This document shows positions 16,585 to 24,766 of a stretch of 40,259 nucleotides of DNA, one piece after another. The stretch comes from Cyclobacteriaceae bacterium (GTDB lineage Bacteria > Bacteroidota > Bacteroidia > Cytophagales > Cyclobacteriaceae). Location: positions 1-40,259 of the forward strand of contig JALSJF010000259.1 of NCBI GenBank assembly GCA_026989505.1. The letters run 5' to 3'. The position numbers and the translations under genes were made by a program. The first letter of the stretch is position 1. Every line of letters starts with the position of its first letter. The notes below the pieces were generated by a model. The model was not told where the DNA came from, did no database searches, and saw only the letters and a program-made list of their open reading frames with translations.

Positions 16585-18993
16585 TCAACCGGAAGGGCGG
16601 CCCTCTTTAAACATAAGCGGCACAGTTATCTTGAAACTGATATTCCTTCCCATGTTAAAAACCCCGGCCCTGCCGGTAAGCGGGTTACCCGGGGCATATT
16701 TTAAACGGTTTAAATGGCTTTGATAGCCGGTGTTAAGCAGGTTGCTGGCCAAGAGGGCTACTTGCAGGATAGTACCGCCTTTTGCGTTGCGGAGGGTTGT
16801 GCCCAGGGCAGCGCCAAACAAGCCGTAGGCCGGGGTTACCGTTTCTGTGTTATATGCAGCAAAAATCCTGTTTTGGGCAAAATAGTATTCCCATTCAACC
16901 TTTATATAATTGGCGGTAAATACCTGATGGCTGAGGGCAAAATTCACCCGTAGCTCCGATTTGAATTTTGGTGCCGGAATGAAAGGCAAGTACTTCATGC
17001 TGTCAGGCTGGTTCGTTTGCCGGGCCATAACGAAAGAAAAACTGTTCTCAAAATGTAACCAGTGGAATGGGTGCGGATGGATATCGAGACCTGCTTCACC
17101 ACCAAAGAGGTTAGCTGTGTTTTGTACATATTGGTAGGCGATAGCACCACTTTCCGGGTCAGGGATGCTGTCGGCACCCTGGGCGTTTTGTAGTTTATGC
17201 AGATAGGTATAATTGTTGATGTGGTTGTAGAAAGCGGCTATCTGCAGTGTGGTGTGTTTCGTTTCCAGGTCTATGCCCAAATCGCCCTGCAGGCTTGTTT
17301 CCGGTTGCAGGTTGAGGTTGCCGTATTCATACCGGAAAGAGCCTTCGTGAACCCCGTTGGAACTTAGCTCGGCCAGGGTAGGGGCCCTGAACCCCCGGGC
17401 GATGTTCAGTTTCAGGTTCCATGCTTTGGCCGGCCGGTAGCTGATGCCGGCACTGGCGCTAAGGTTGAAAAAGTTTTTGGTAAAGGCGGCAAATTTTGTT
17501 TGCGGCAGGCCGTTGTTGTTGATAATCAACGGGTAGGCGTTGATTATTCTGTTGTCAAACCTTATCCCCCCGCTGAGCATAACGTTGGCAAAGTTTTTTT
17601 GTGTGAGCAGATAAACGCCAAAGTCAAATAAGGTATAATCAGGGATTAGGGCTTCTGCGCCCAGGTTGGCATTTTTTTGGTGCATACCGTTAACCCCTGT
17701 AGAAGTTTGCCAATGGTTAACTTCCGGGAAAAAATATTTTATATTGTAATTGAAGGTGTTCAGTTTAAAGTATAGCTCTTGCTTTTCCGGGTTAACGATA
17801 TCCCCAAACTCCTCGCGCTGGCTGAGTTGGTAGTCGGCTTTGATCATCAGGCTCGATTTATCAAAAAAGAGGGTATTGGAGGAGCCAAGCCTGAAATGCC
17901 GTACACGCTGGTAAGGAATGCCAATCGTATATCCTTTGAGGTCAGACGGCAAAACGGTTGCGGTTGTGGGCAGGCCGTCAGTACCGATTATTGGTTTTAC
18001 GAAATTGCCGTTGGCATCTCTTTGGCCTTCAACCAGGCCCAGCTGCTGGTTAAACTTACTGGCATATACGTGGCTAAAGCCCCATTGTTTGTTGAGCCCC
18101 ACCTGGGCGCTCCAGTCCAGTTCGTTGAACCCGGAATTATAAACCTTGCCATCGTAGCGGTTCTGGTAATTACCCGCTTGTTTGCCGGTAACCCTAAGCC
18201 GCCAGTTAATCCCCTTTATATTGCCGGCAGTGGCCCCCGACAGGTGGTATTGGTTATTATTGGTTTGAAAACCGGCATCGATACTGCCGGAAACAGTCCC
18301 TTCTTCTGTGGCATGTGGGGTTAAGAAGTTGATAACTCCGGCCATAGCATCGGAACCGTAGGCGATACTCCCCGGCCCTTTTATAATCTCTACTTTGTCA
18401 ATAGAAAATTCATCTACTTCAATGCCGTGTTCATCTCCCCATTGCTGGCCTTCTTGGCGAAGCCCGTTATATAATGTGAGCACCCGGTTGGCCCCCAGGC
18501 CACGAATAACCGGTTTGGCAATGGCCGGCCCGGTGGTCATTTGCGTAATACCCGGTTGGCTGCTGAGGGCATCGATAAGGTTGGTGCCCGGTACACGAAA
18601 CAAATGTTGCCGGTTGGTTAACATGGCGGGCATCGGGCTGTGCTTTAATTCTGTTGCCTGCGACAGGCCGGTAACAATGACTTCGCGCATTTCTTTCAGA
18701 TCGGGCGCCAGGGCTATGTGGATTACCGTATCGGCCGCTATATGCAGGTGCAGGACTTTTGTTGTGTAGCCTATAAAACCAAACGCTGCATTGAAACTGC
18801 CTTTGGGAACCTGGCTGATACTGAACCTGCCGTTGATATCACAGGTAGTGCCTTTATGCAGATCGGGAAAGTAAATCGTAGCCCCGATGAGGGGCTCTCC
18901 GGTTTCACTGTCTTTAAGGGTACCGGATACGGTGAATTGGGCCATAGCCGGGCTGGCGAGGATACTGGCAAATAGTATGCAAAGGGGTTTCAT
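16585..18993 (-). CDS. TonB-dependent outer-membrane receptor, probably metal or metal-chelate uptake
   Basis: An outer-membrane beta-barrel transporter. The signal peptide MKPLCILFASILASPAMAQ is followed by a carboxypeptidase-regulatory-like domain (about 25-100), then a plug containing PVIRGLGANRVLTLYNG, QQWGDEHG and VEIIKGPGSIAYGSDAMAGVINF, then the barrel. The plug signature matches receptors grouped near zinc/copper/siderophore transporters, but the ligand is inferred. The ATG at 18993 is preferred over one 21 nt upstream because the signal peptide begins there. It is downstream of a small His-containing exported protein (51-nt gap), a common pairing around metal receptors. Confidence 0.88.
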   Translation of the reverse strand: MKPLCILFASILASPAMAQFTVSGTLKDSETGEPLIGATIYFPDLHKGTTCDINGRFSISQVPKGSFNAAFGFIGYTTKVLHLHIAADTVIHIALAPDLKEMREVIVTGLSQATELKHSPMPAMLTNRQHLFRVPGTNLIDALSSQPGITQMTTGPAIAKPVIRGLGANRVLTLYNGLRQEGQQWGDEHGIEVDEFSIDKVEIIKGPGSIAYGSDAMAGVINFLTPHATEEGTVSGSIDAGFQTNNNQYHLSGATAGNIKGINWRLRVTGKQAGNYQNRYDGKVYNSGFNELDWSAQVGLNKQWGFSHVYASKFNQQLGLVEGQRDANGNFVKPIIGTDGLPTTATVLPSDLKGYTIGIPYQRVRHFRLGSSNTLFFDKSSLMIKADYQLSQREEFGDIVNPEKQELYFKLNTFNYNIKYFFPEVNHWQTSTGVNGMHQKNANLGAEALIPDYTLFDFGVYLLTQKNFANVMLSGGIRFDNRIINAYPLIINNNGLPQTKFAAFTKNFFNLSASAGISYRPAKAWNLKLNIARGFRAPTLAELSSNGVHEGSFRYEYGNLNLQPETSLQGDLGIDLETKHTTLQIAAFYNHINNYTYLHKLQNAQGADSIPDPESGAIAYQYVQNTANLFGGEAGLDIHPHPFHWLHFENSFSFVMARQTNQPDSMKYLPFIPAPKFKSELRVNFALSHQVFTANYIKVEWEYYFAQNRIFAAYNTETVTPAYGLFGAALGTTLRNAKGGTILQVALLASNLLNTGYQSHLNRLKYAPGNPLTGRAGVFNMGRNISFKITVPLMFKEGRPSG

Positions 18994-19044
18994 GGTGTTA
19001 TATCTTAAATACAAAAAAAACTACAGGTAATACCGGGGAACAGG

Positions 19045-19398
19045 TTATACCGGGGAGCCTTTGTTTAAGATATTAACAGCGGGTGGGTCAGCGGGGTTTA
19101 CTGGTGCCGGTATTGGGTTATCAGGATAGGCCAATACCGGCAAAGTGGGTTGGGCCGGGGTGAGAAAAAAGGCCTGGTTAATCAGGTTGAGGTATTGCTC
19201 AAAAGCGCAAGCGGTATTATTGGCTATTGTATGGGCCCCATCCGGGTGAAGGGCCCGGGGAAATAATTTATTTTGCAGTTCGGGGGATGTGCCGCTGTGG
19301 TAGTGCAGATAGCCAAATGGCAGCAAACGCATGGCCATCAGCAAGAGAAGTATTGCGCCTATCCTGTTATTGACAACCCGGTTATGTGAGAACAGCAT
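19045..19398 (-). CDS. small exported or membrane-anchored His-containing protein
   Basis: A 117-residue protein beginning MLFSHNRVV with one hydrophobic segment (about 13-26), then LHYHSG and HPDGAH...ACAFEQY, and a proline-rich tail. The histidines and single Cys could bind metal; this is speculation supported only by its position just upstream of a TonB receptor in the same transcript. A TTG 24 nt upstream could open a longer frame, but it lies inside the -7 box TATTTTTG, so the ATG at 19398 is chosen. No known family was recognised with certainty. Confidence 0.65.
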   Translation of the reverse strand: MLFSHNRVVNNRIGAILLLLMAMRLLPFGYLHYHSGTSPELQNKLFPRALHPDGAHTIANNTACAFEQYLNLINQAFFLTPAQPTLPVLAYPDNPIPAPVNPADPPAVNILNKGSPV

Positions 19399-19419
19399 AA
19401 TCTTATTCTTTGTACCGGG

Positions 19420-19427
19420 CAAAAATA
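19420..19427 (-). promoter_or_regulatory. -7 promoter element of the small protein/TonB receptor operon
   Basis: TATTTTTG on the minus strand, a perfect TAnnTTTG match, lies 22 nt before the ATG at 19398 and sets that start. Confidence 0.55.
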
Positions 19428-19436
19428 CCGTATAAG

Positions 19437-19455
19437 CAGGTATAATAAAAACCTG
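19437..19455. promoter_or_regulatory. operator-like inverted repeat upstream of the TonB receptor operon
   Basis: CAGGT-N9-ACCTG lies 9 nt upstream of the -7 box, between the -7 and -33 regions, a position suited to a repressor or a MerR-like activator. The responsible regulator is not in view. A 5-bp arm pair can arise by chance. Confidence 0.35.
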
Positions 19456-19464
19456 TGCGGCCGG

Positions 19465-19716
19465 TCAGGTAAACTTCTTTTTTGCCTCCCAAATGAGGGC
19501 CCCGGCCAGGAGTACCCAGGGGGTGCCGTGGAGGACCAGGTCGAACCAGTCCATTGGCTGCATGCCTGCCGCCCCGCCCAGGAGCCAGCGCACTTTGCCG
19601 ATAATATGGGGCTCGGGGTAAAAAGGGGCTAACCCCAGGGTTAAACTGAAAATAAGGAAACGCAGAATATTGGCTGGTTTCTTTTGCGGCATGCTAGTTG
19701 GTTTGCTGCTACTCAT
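19465..19716 (-). CDS. small conserved membrane protein
   Basis: An 83-residue protein from the ATG at 19716 (another ATG at 19692 gives 75). It has two hydrophobic segments and the conserved-looking string APFYPEPHIIGKVRWLLGG followed by GMQPMDWFDLVLHG. Similar small proteins occur widely in Bacteroidota, sometimes labelled 'RND transporter' without support. A frame open to 19818 exists, but its first 34 codons cross the terminator of the upstream gene and overlap that gene's end, so the shorter start is preferred. Function unknown. Confidence 0.7.
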   Translation of the reverse strand: MSSSKPTSMPQKKPANILRFLIFSLTLGLAPFYPEPHIIGKVRWLLGGAAGMQPMDWFDLVLHGTPWVLLAGALIWEAKKKFT

Positions 19717-19729
19717 TTGCGGGTAAATT

Positions 19730-19766
19730 AAAAAAATACCATTCCGCAGCACAGGCCACGGAATGG
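19730..19766 (-). terminator. intrinsic terminator of the persulfide dioxygenase gene
   Basis: Arms CCATTCCG and CGGAATGG (8 bp, 12-nt loop) are followed on the minus strand by TATTTTTTT, 27 nt past the stop codon at 19793. Confidence 0.75.
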
Positions 19767-19792
19767 CAAAAAAATCGGTGTTAAAAAAATGG

Positions 19793-21205
19793 CTACAACA
19801 TAGTTGTAGGACACACATATTCAGTCATTTGCAGACCTTTTTCTTTCATGGCATTAAAACCGCCATTAATGTCAATTACCTTATCAATACCATTGGCTTT
19901 GAGTATGGAAGCCGCAATCATAGAGCGGTAGCCGCCAACACAATGCAGGTAATACTCCTGGTCTTTATCATACTCTGCCAGGTTTTCATGGATGAAGTCG
20001 AGCGGGCGGTTTACCACCATGTCGGTATCGAGGCGCTCAGCGTAGAATTCCGAAGCTTTGCGTACATCCACAATATTCACTTTACCGATCATCTTCATTT
20101 TCAGTTCTTCGGGCGAAATGGATACGATAGAATCAACCGGGCGCCCTGATTCCCTCCAGGCCTCAATGCCGCCTTTCAGGTAGCCGATGGTATTGTCATA
20201 GCCAACACGGGCCAGGCGGGTAACCACCTCTTCTTCGCGGCCTTCATCGGCTACGAATAATATAGGGGTGTCGATATTTTCAATCAGCGTGCCTACCCAG
20301 GGGGCAAAATTATCATCGATATTAAAGTTATAGCTGCCGGGGATGAAACCGTCTTTAAAAACTTGCTCATGCCGGGTATCCAGGATAACGGCACCTTTTT
20401 CCCTTGCCAGGGCTTCAAACGCTTCCGGTTCGTGGGCTACTACCCCGGTAGCAATAATATCGGCATAGCTGGTGTTAATGCCCTTGTTCATCATGGCATT
20501 TTTAGGGAAATACTGCGGAGGTTTCACCAAACCGGTCAATACTTCTTCAATAAATTCTTCTTTGGTCATGTCGGCCCGCAGGGCGTAATTCACTTCTTTC
20601 TGATGACCAAGGGTGTCCCATGTTTCTTCGCTCATGTTCTTGCCACAGGCAGAACCGGCCCCGTGGTTAGGGTAGATGATGATATCGTCCGGCAACTTCA
20701 TCAATTTATTGCGCAAGGAATCGTATAAATGCCCGGCCAGGTCCTGCTGGGTAAGATCCGACTTAACAGCGAGGTCAGGGCGGCCAACATCACCGATAAA
20801 TAAAGCGTCTCCGGTAAAGACACAATGTTGCTTGCCCTCTTCGTCAATCAGCACATAAGAAGATGATTCCATGGTGTGGCCGGGGGTATGCAATAATTTC
20901 AGGGTAATGTCACCGATTTTAAATTCCTCGTTGTCGGTACCTTCGTGGAAATCAAATTCCGCTTTGGCCGTAGGGCCAAAAACAATGGTGGCCCCGGTTT
21001 TTTTCGCCAGGTCTACATGCCCCGAAACAAAATCGGCATGGAAGTGGGTGAGGAATACGTATTTAATTTTGGCGCCATTCTCAGTGGCTTTTAAGATATA
21101 GGGGGTAGTCTCCCGCAGGGGGTCAATAATGGCGGCTTCGCCATTCGACTCAATGTAATATGCTGCCTCAGCAAGACATCCGGTATAGAGTTGTTCTACT
21201 TTCAT
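19793..21205 (-). CDS. persulfide dioxygenase (ETHE1-like MBL fold) fused to two rhodanese domains
   Basis: Oxidises glutathione- or protein-like persulfide to sulfite and can move sulfane sulfur through its rhodanese part. The MBL domain (1-235) has THFHAD (His 54, His 56, Asp 58), His 110 in HTPGH, Asp 133 and His 181, the ligand set of ETHE1 mononuclear iron enzymes, including the GRPDL segment. Rhodanese domain 1 (about 250-355) has VADEGR where the catalytic Cys loop should be, so it is probably inactive. Rhodanese domain 2 (about 365-465) keeps the active Cys at 422 in HCVGGYRS. Its promoter has a CRP-like site exactly 21 nt before a -7-like box. Confidence 0.93.
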   Translation of the reverse strand: MKVEQLYTGCLAEAAYYIESNGEAAIIDPLRETTPYILKATENGAKIKYVFLTHFHADFVSGHVDLAKKTGATIVFGPTAKAEFDFHEGTDNEEFKIGDITLKLLHTPGHTMESSSYVLIDEEGKQHCVFTGDALFIGDVGRPDLAVKSDLTQQDLAGHLYDSLRNKLMKLPDDIIIYPNHGAGSACGKNMSEETWDTLGHQKEVNYALRADMTKEEFIEEVLTGLVKPPQYFPKNAMMNKGINTSYADIIATGVVAHEPEAFEALAREKGAVILDTRHEQVFKDGFIPGSYNFNIDDNFAPWVGTLIENIDTPILFVADEGREEEVVTRLARVGYDNTIGYLKGGIEAWRESGRPVDSIVSISPEELKMKMIGKVNIVDVRKASEFYAERLDTDMVVNRPLDFIHENLAEYDKDQEYYLHCVGGYRSMIAASILKANGIDKVIDINGGFNAMKEKGLQMTEYVCPTTML

Positions 21206-21251
21206 GATGAATATTTATTGAATTATACAGATTTTTAAATTAGTTTAACCA

Positions 21252-21296
21252 CAATGATAGGGCTATCTTTTACCGCTGTCAGTGATATTTGTTACA
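21252..21296 (-). promoter_or_regulatory. CRP-like operator and -7 box of the persulfide dioxygenase gene
   Basis: On the minus strand the palindrome TGTAACAAATATCACT (21281-21296) is followed after exactly 21 nt by TATCATTG (21252-21259), one mismatch to TAnnTTTG. The operator centre would lie near -42, the class II activator position. The operator overlaps the stop codon of sulP by 3 to 5 bases. Four other promoters in the window share this architecture. Confidence 0.6.
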
Positions 21297-22989
21297 TAAG
21301 TGGTTTTTCCTGTGCATGATGCTGATCGAAGTGGTTGATGGCCGTTTCTATATCAACAAAACTTTTATCGGCTTCGCCAACCTGGTCGATACCTGACCGG
21401 TACAGGAAATCGCGGGTAGGGCCGATTAAGTTGCTGAAGTAAAAAACGATGTTTTGTTGCGCCAGTTCGTTAATCAGGTCGGTGAGGGCCAGGTAGGCGG
21501 TGGAATCGATGTGGGCGATGCTGTTGGCCTGTAAAATAACCAGGCGCAGCGCAGCCCCTTTTTTGGCAGCCTCTTTTTTAACCGAATCGATAAAATGATT
21601 GGTGTTGGCAAAATAAAGGTTGGCATCGTACCGGATGATGAGGACATCATCGCGGACAATCAGGTTAGCATAGCGCTCAATATTGCGGTACACGCGGCTG
21701 TCGGGGAAGCGGCCTAAAACGGCATAATGCGGTTTGGTGGTACGGTAAATCATGGCCACCAGCGACATGGCCACGCTGATACCAATGCCTTCTTTGATGC
21801 CCACGCCCAGGGTCACGGCAAAGGCAGTCAGCAGCATGAGAAAGTCTTCTTTACGGGTTTGCCAGAGAAACCGGGGGTACTGCAGGTCAATCAGGCCAAA
21901 CACCGCCACCATAATAATAGCTGCCAGGATTGATTTAGGCAGGTAATAGAATAAGGGGGTAAGAAACAGCAGGGTTAAGGCTACCAGGGCGGCACTGATA
22001 AGGCCGGCCATGTTGGTTTTGGCCCCGGCTTGCTCGTTTACTGCCGAACGGCTGAACCCCCCGGTGGTAGGAAAGCTGCCGAAGAACGAGCCTGCCACAT
22101 TGCCCAGCCCCAGGCCGATCAATTCCTGGTTGGCGTCAAGGGTATATTCATCCTTATGTTTGGCCTGAATGGCTTTGGCCACCGATACGGCTTCCATAAA
22201 AGCAATTAAGGCCAGGGTGAGGGCGGCCGGAATTAGTTCCTGCAGGTGGGGGCTGTTAACCTGCGGCACGGCAAACGCGGGGAGGCCCCGGGGTACCACC
22301 CCGACAATCGGTACCCCGGCTGCATCAAGGTGGAGGAATTGTACTGCCAGGATGCCCAGCACCACGGCCACCAGCGCCCCGGGTACCGCCTTATGTAGTT
22401 TTTTGATGTATTTAAGGATGATAATACCCGCCAGGCCAATAATCAGGGGGATAAAATTAAGGGCCGGTAGTTGCTGTACGGCCTCGTAAAGGATAATAAA
22501 AATATTGTTGTTGCGGGCAATGTCAACGCCCAGCAAATGTTTTAACTGGTTGAGGCCGATAATCAGGGCGGCCGCTGAAGTAAACCCGCTGATGACCGGT
22601 TTGGATAAAAAATTTACCAGGAAGCCCATGCGCATCAGGCCGAGGAGCAACTGTACCAGGCCCATCATAAAGGCCAGTAACAAGGCCAGGGCAATATAGT
22701 AGTCGCTGCCCACCTGGGCTATGGTAGTGAGGGCTGCAGCTACCAGCAGGGAGTCCATGGCCACCGGGCCAACCGCCAGTTGCCGGGAGGTGCCAAAAAT
22801 GGCGTAAACAAGCTGCGGTACCATGGCGGCATACAGCCCGTACACCGGGGGCAGGCCGGCAATCATGGCGTAGGCCATGCCCTGCGGGATAAGCATTACC
22901 CCAACGGTAAGGCCGGCCGTTAAATCTTTACTCAGCCAGGCCTTCTTATAGCCGGGCAGCCAGGTGAGAATAGGCAAATACTTTTTCAA
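21292..22989 (-). CDS. SulP/SLC26-family anion transporter with STAS domain
   Basis: A 565-residue inner-membrane transporter, sulfate being the commonest substrate; bicarbonate is an alternative in this family. The N-terminal signature GLTVGVMLIPQGMAYAMIAGLPPVYGLYA lies at about 27-55 and GSFFGSFPTTGGFSRSAVN at about 300; about ten to twelve membrane segments follow the SLC26 pattern. The C-terminal STAS domain (about 440-550) has HIDSTAYLALTDL. It has its own operator/-7 promoter (23018-23062) shared back-to-back with the rhodanese lipoprotein gene. Export of the sulfite or sulfate made by sulfide oxidation would fit the context but is inferred. Confidence 0.92.
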   Translation of the reverse strand: MKKYLPILTWLPGYKKAWLSKDLTAGLTVGVMLIPQGMAYAMIAGLPPVYGLYAAMVPQLVYAIFGTSRQLAVGPVAMDSLLVAAALTTIAQVGSDYYIALALLLAFMMGLVQLLLGLMRMGFLVNFLSKPVISGFTSAAALIIGLNQLKHLLGVDIARNNNIFIILYEAVQQLPALNFIPLIIGLAGIIILKYIKKLHKAVPGALVAVVLGILAVQFLHLDAAGVPIVGVVPRGLPAFAVPQVNSPHLQELIPAALTLALIAFMEAVSVAKAIQAKHKDEYTLDANQELIGLGLGNVAGSFFGSFPTTGGFSRSAVNEQAGAKTNMAGLISAALVALTLLFLTPLFYYLPKSILAAIIMVAVFGLIDLQYPRFLWQTRKEDFLMLLTAFAVTLGVGIKEGIGISVAMSLVAMIYRTTKPHYAVLGRFPDSRVYRNIERYANLIVRDDVLIIRYDANLYFANTNHFIDSVKKEAAKKGAALRLVILQANSIAHIDSTAYLALTDLINELAQQNIVFYFSNLIGPTRDFLYRSGIDQVGEADKSFVDIETAINHFDQHHAQEKPLM

Positions 22990-23017
22990 GCGGCAACTGT
23001 TAAATGCGTAAAGCCGA

Positions 23018-23062
23018 CAAAACTAGGCAAAGGTAAGCAGGCTGTTTGTGATCTCTGTTACA
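23018..23062 (-). promoter_or_regulatory. CRP-like operator and -7 box of sulP
   Basis: On the minus strand TGTAACAGAGATCACA (23047-23062) is followed after exactly 21 nt by TAGTTTTG (23018-23025), a perfect TAnnTTTG. The ATG at 22989 lies 28 nt past the box. Confidence 0.65.
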
Positions 23063-23080
23063 ACCGGCAAAATAAAGATT

Positions 23081-23125
23081 TGTGACCTGCGGTACATTAT
23101 CCATCTAAAAATAATCATAATTTTG
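23081..23125 (+). promoter_or_regulatory. CRP-like operator and -7 box of the rhodanese lipoprotein operon
   Basis: TGTGACCTGCGGTACA (23081-23096) is followed after exactly 21 nt by TAATTTTG (23118-23125), a perfect TAnnTTTG. The promoter-proximal half-site GTACA is the weakest in the set. The ATG at 23187 lies 61 nt past the box. The sulP operator lies 34 bp further upstream on the same face-to-face intergenic region. Confidence 0.6.
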
Positions 23126-23186
23126 TGGTTCTCTGAACAACTATTGTAAAGTAGGTGTTTTTGTTTCAACCGTAAATAGTGCACAA

Positions 23187-23618
23187 ATGAAAAAATTGAT
23201 TGTTCTGACCCTGGTGTTATCCTTACCTGTTTTATATGCATGCACCCGTTCTAATTCGCAACCCCAATCGGCAACTACAGAAGTACAACAAACTGTTATA
23301 GCAAAAAATGTAGCTGCGGAAGATTTTGAAAAATTGATAAAAAGTAAGGAGAATGCTATTTTGCTCGATGTACGTACCCCCAAGGAAGTTGCCGAGGGCC
23401 ATATCGCCAACGCTACCAACATCGATTATTTCAGCCCTGAATTTAAGGCCGAACTGGCCAAACTTGATAAAACCCGGCCGGTGCTGGTCTATTGCCATTC
23501 GGGCAGGCGCAGTGGCAATACCATGGCGGCTTTGCAGGAAATGGGCTTTAGCGAAGTTTATAACCTGGAAACCGGTATTGTTGGCTGGGAAGCAGCCGGC
23601 CTGCCTATTGAAAAATAA
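23187..23618 (+). CDS. rhodanese-like lipoprotein
   Basis: An exported single-domain sulfurtransferase. A lipobox (VLYAC, Cys 19) closes the signal peptide, so the protein is probably lipid-anchored facing the periplasm. The rhodanese domain covers about 42-142 with DVRTPKEVAEGHI and the active loop CHSGRRS (Cys 103). It likely accepts sulfane sulfur from thiosulfate or persulfides outside the cytoplasm. It is the first gene of an operon with a small Cys-containing membrane protein (2-nt gap) and a hydroxylase-like protein. Confidence 0.92.
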   Translation: MKKLIVLTLVLSLPVLYACTRSNSQPQSATTEVQQTVIAKNVAAEDFEKLIKSKENAILLDVRTPKEVAEGHIANATNIDYFSPEFKAELAKLDKTRPVLVYCHSGRRSGNTMAALQEMGFSEVYNLETGIVGWEAAGLPIEK

Positions 23619-23620
23619 CC

Positions 23621-23845
23621 ATGCAGAAATTTTTTAACGGCTGGAATTTTTTCCGGGTATTTCGTTTACTTGCCGGCCTGGCCCTCGTAAGTTATGGCTA
23701 TACGAAAGGCGACTGGTTACTGGCCGGCCTGGGGGCCATGTTCAGCTTTATGGCGATGGCCAACACCGCTTGCGGGCCGTTTGCCCGGGATTGCAAGGTA
23801 GAGTATAAGGAGACCAAAGAAGATGGGGCTGGGGGAGATCATTAA
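23621..23845 (+). CDS. small DUF2892/YgaP-like membrane protein
   Basis: A 74-residue protein with two membrane segments (about 13-29 and 33-48) and the sequence NTACGPFARDC, which places two cysteines at the end of the second helix. Proteins of this kind sit next to or are fused to rhodaneses (as in E. coli YgaP), where they may guide sulfur species at the membrane. It lies 2 nt after the rhodanese lipoprotein and overlaps the next gene by 23 nt. Confidence 0.78.
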   Translation: MQKFFNGWNFFRVFRLLAGLALVSYGYTKGDWLLAGLGAMFSFMAMANTACGPFARDCKVEYKETKEDGAGGDH

Positions 23846-24692
23846 AAATGCTTATACCGGGTATTGGAACTACCTGGTGTACGAAATAACCCACCCGGGC
23901 TGGCATAACTATTTTTATATGCTGCTGGTGTTGTCGGTGCTGGTCTGGGTATTGGAGATTGTCTTTCCCTGGCGCCAGCAGCAGGGCCTGTTTCGTAAGG
24001 ATTTCTGGTTGGATGCCTTTTATATGTTCTTCAACTTCTTCCTGTTTTCGCTGGTAGCCTATAATGCCCTGTCGAATGTGGCCGTTGAGGCTTTTAACAG
24101 TTTTCTGGGCTGGTTTGGGATTACCAATATTGTTGCTATCCGGGTGGCGGAAGCCCCGCTGTGGGCGCAGTTTTTGCTGATGTTTGTGGTGGCTGACTTT
24201 ATTCAGTGGCTGGTGCATATCATGCTGCACCGGGTGCACTGGCTGTGGCAGTTTCATAAGGTGCACCACTCGGTGCGGGAGATGGGCTTTGCCGCCCACC
24301 TGCGCTTCCACTGGCTGGAAACCATTGTTTACAAGTCAATCCTGTATGTACCCCTGACCATGATTGGGTTTGGGATAGACGATTTCTTTGTACTGCACGC
24401 TTTCACTGTCTTAATCGGCCACCTGAACCATGCCAATGTGCCGCTTACCTACGGTCCCTTAAAATATCTGTTGAATAACCCGGCCATGCACATCTGGCAC
24501 CATGCCAAAAAAATGCCGGCTTCGCACCCCTATGGCATAAATTTCGGCATTTCGCTAAGCCTCTGGGATTACATCTTTGGCACCGCCCACATCCCCTGCG
24601 ATGGCCGTGATATCGAGTTGGGCTTTGATGGGGTAGAAAACTACCCCGAGGGGTTTATTGCCCAGGTGCTGGAGCCGTTTAAGCGTAAATAG
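23823..24692 (+). CDS. sterol desaturase/fatty acid hydroxylase superfamily membrane protein
   Basis: An integral-membrane di-iron oxygenase of the fatty-acid-hydroxylase superfamily. Four or five hydrophobic segments surround the His boxes HIMLHRVH, HKVHH, HLNHAN and HIWHH, which together would bind two irons. The substrate is unknown; lipids such as sphinganine, carotenoids or ornithine lipids are typical for this superfamily. The 23-nt overlap with the DUF2892 gene and lack of an intervening promoter make it the third gene of the rhodanese operon, an unexpected partner for sulfur metabolism. Confidence 0.9.
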   Translation: MGLGEIIKNAYTGYWNYLVYEITHPGWHNYFYMLLVLSVLVWVLEIVFPWRQQQGLFRKDFWLDAFYMFFNFFLFSLVAYNALSNVAVEAFNSFLGWFGITNIVAIRVAEAPLWAQFLLMFVVADFIQWLVHIMLHRVHWLWQFHKVHHSVREMGFAAHLRFHWLETIVYKSILYVPLTMIGFGIDDFFVLHAFTVLIGHLNHANVPLTYGPLKYLLNNPAMHIWHHAKKMPASHPYGINFGISLSLWDYIFGTAHIPCDGRDIELGFDGVENYPEGFIAQVLEPFKRK

Positions 24693-24766
24693 ATAGCACA
24701 CCCGGAAAGGAGGCGTATTGTTGTTAATCTCACCCGGTTTATTGGTGAAAAAATGCCTTACCCCGG

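Noticed and set aside
19717-19818. Longer N-terminus for the small membrane protein
   Set aside because: It would cross the terminator of the persulfide dioxygenase gene and overlap its 3' end.
24730-24749. TCACC...GGTGA hairpin after the hydroxylase gene as a terminator or CRP site
   Set aside because: Half-sites are in the wrong relative orientation and spacing for CRP, and no T run follows.
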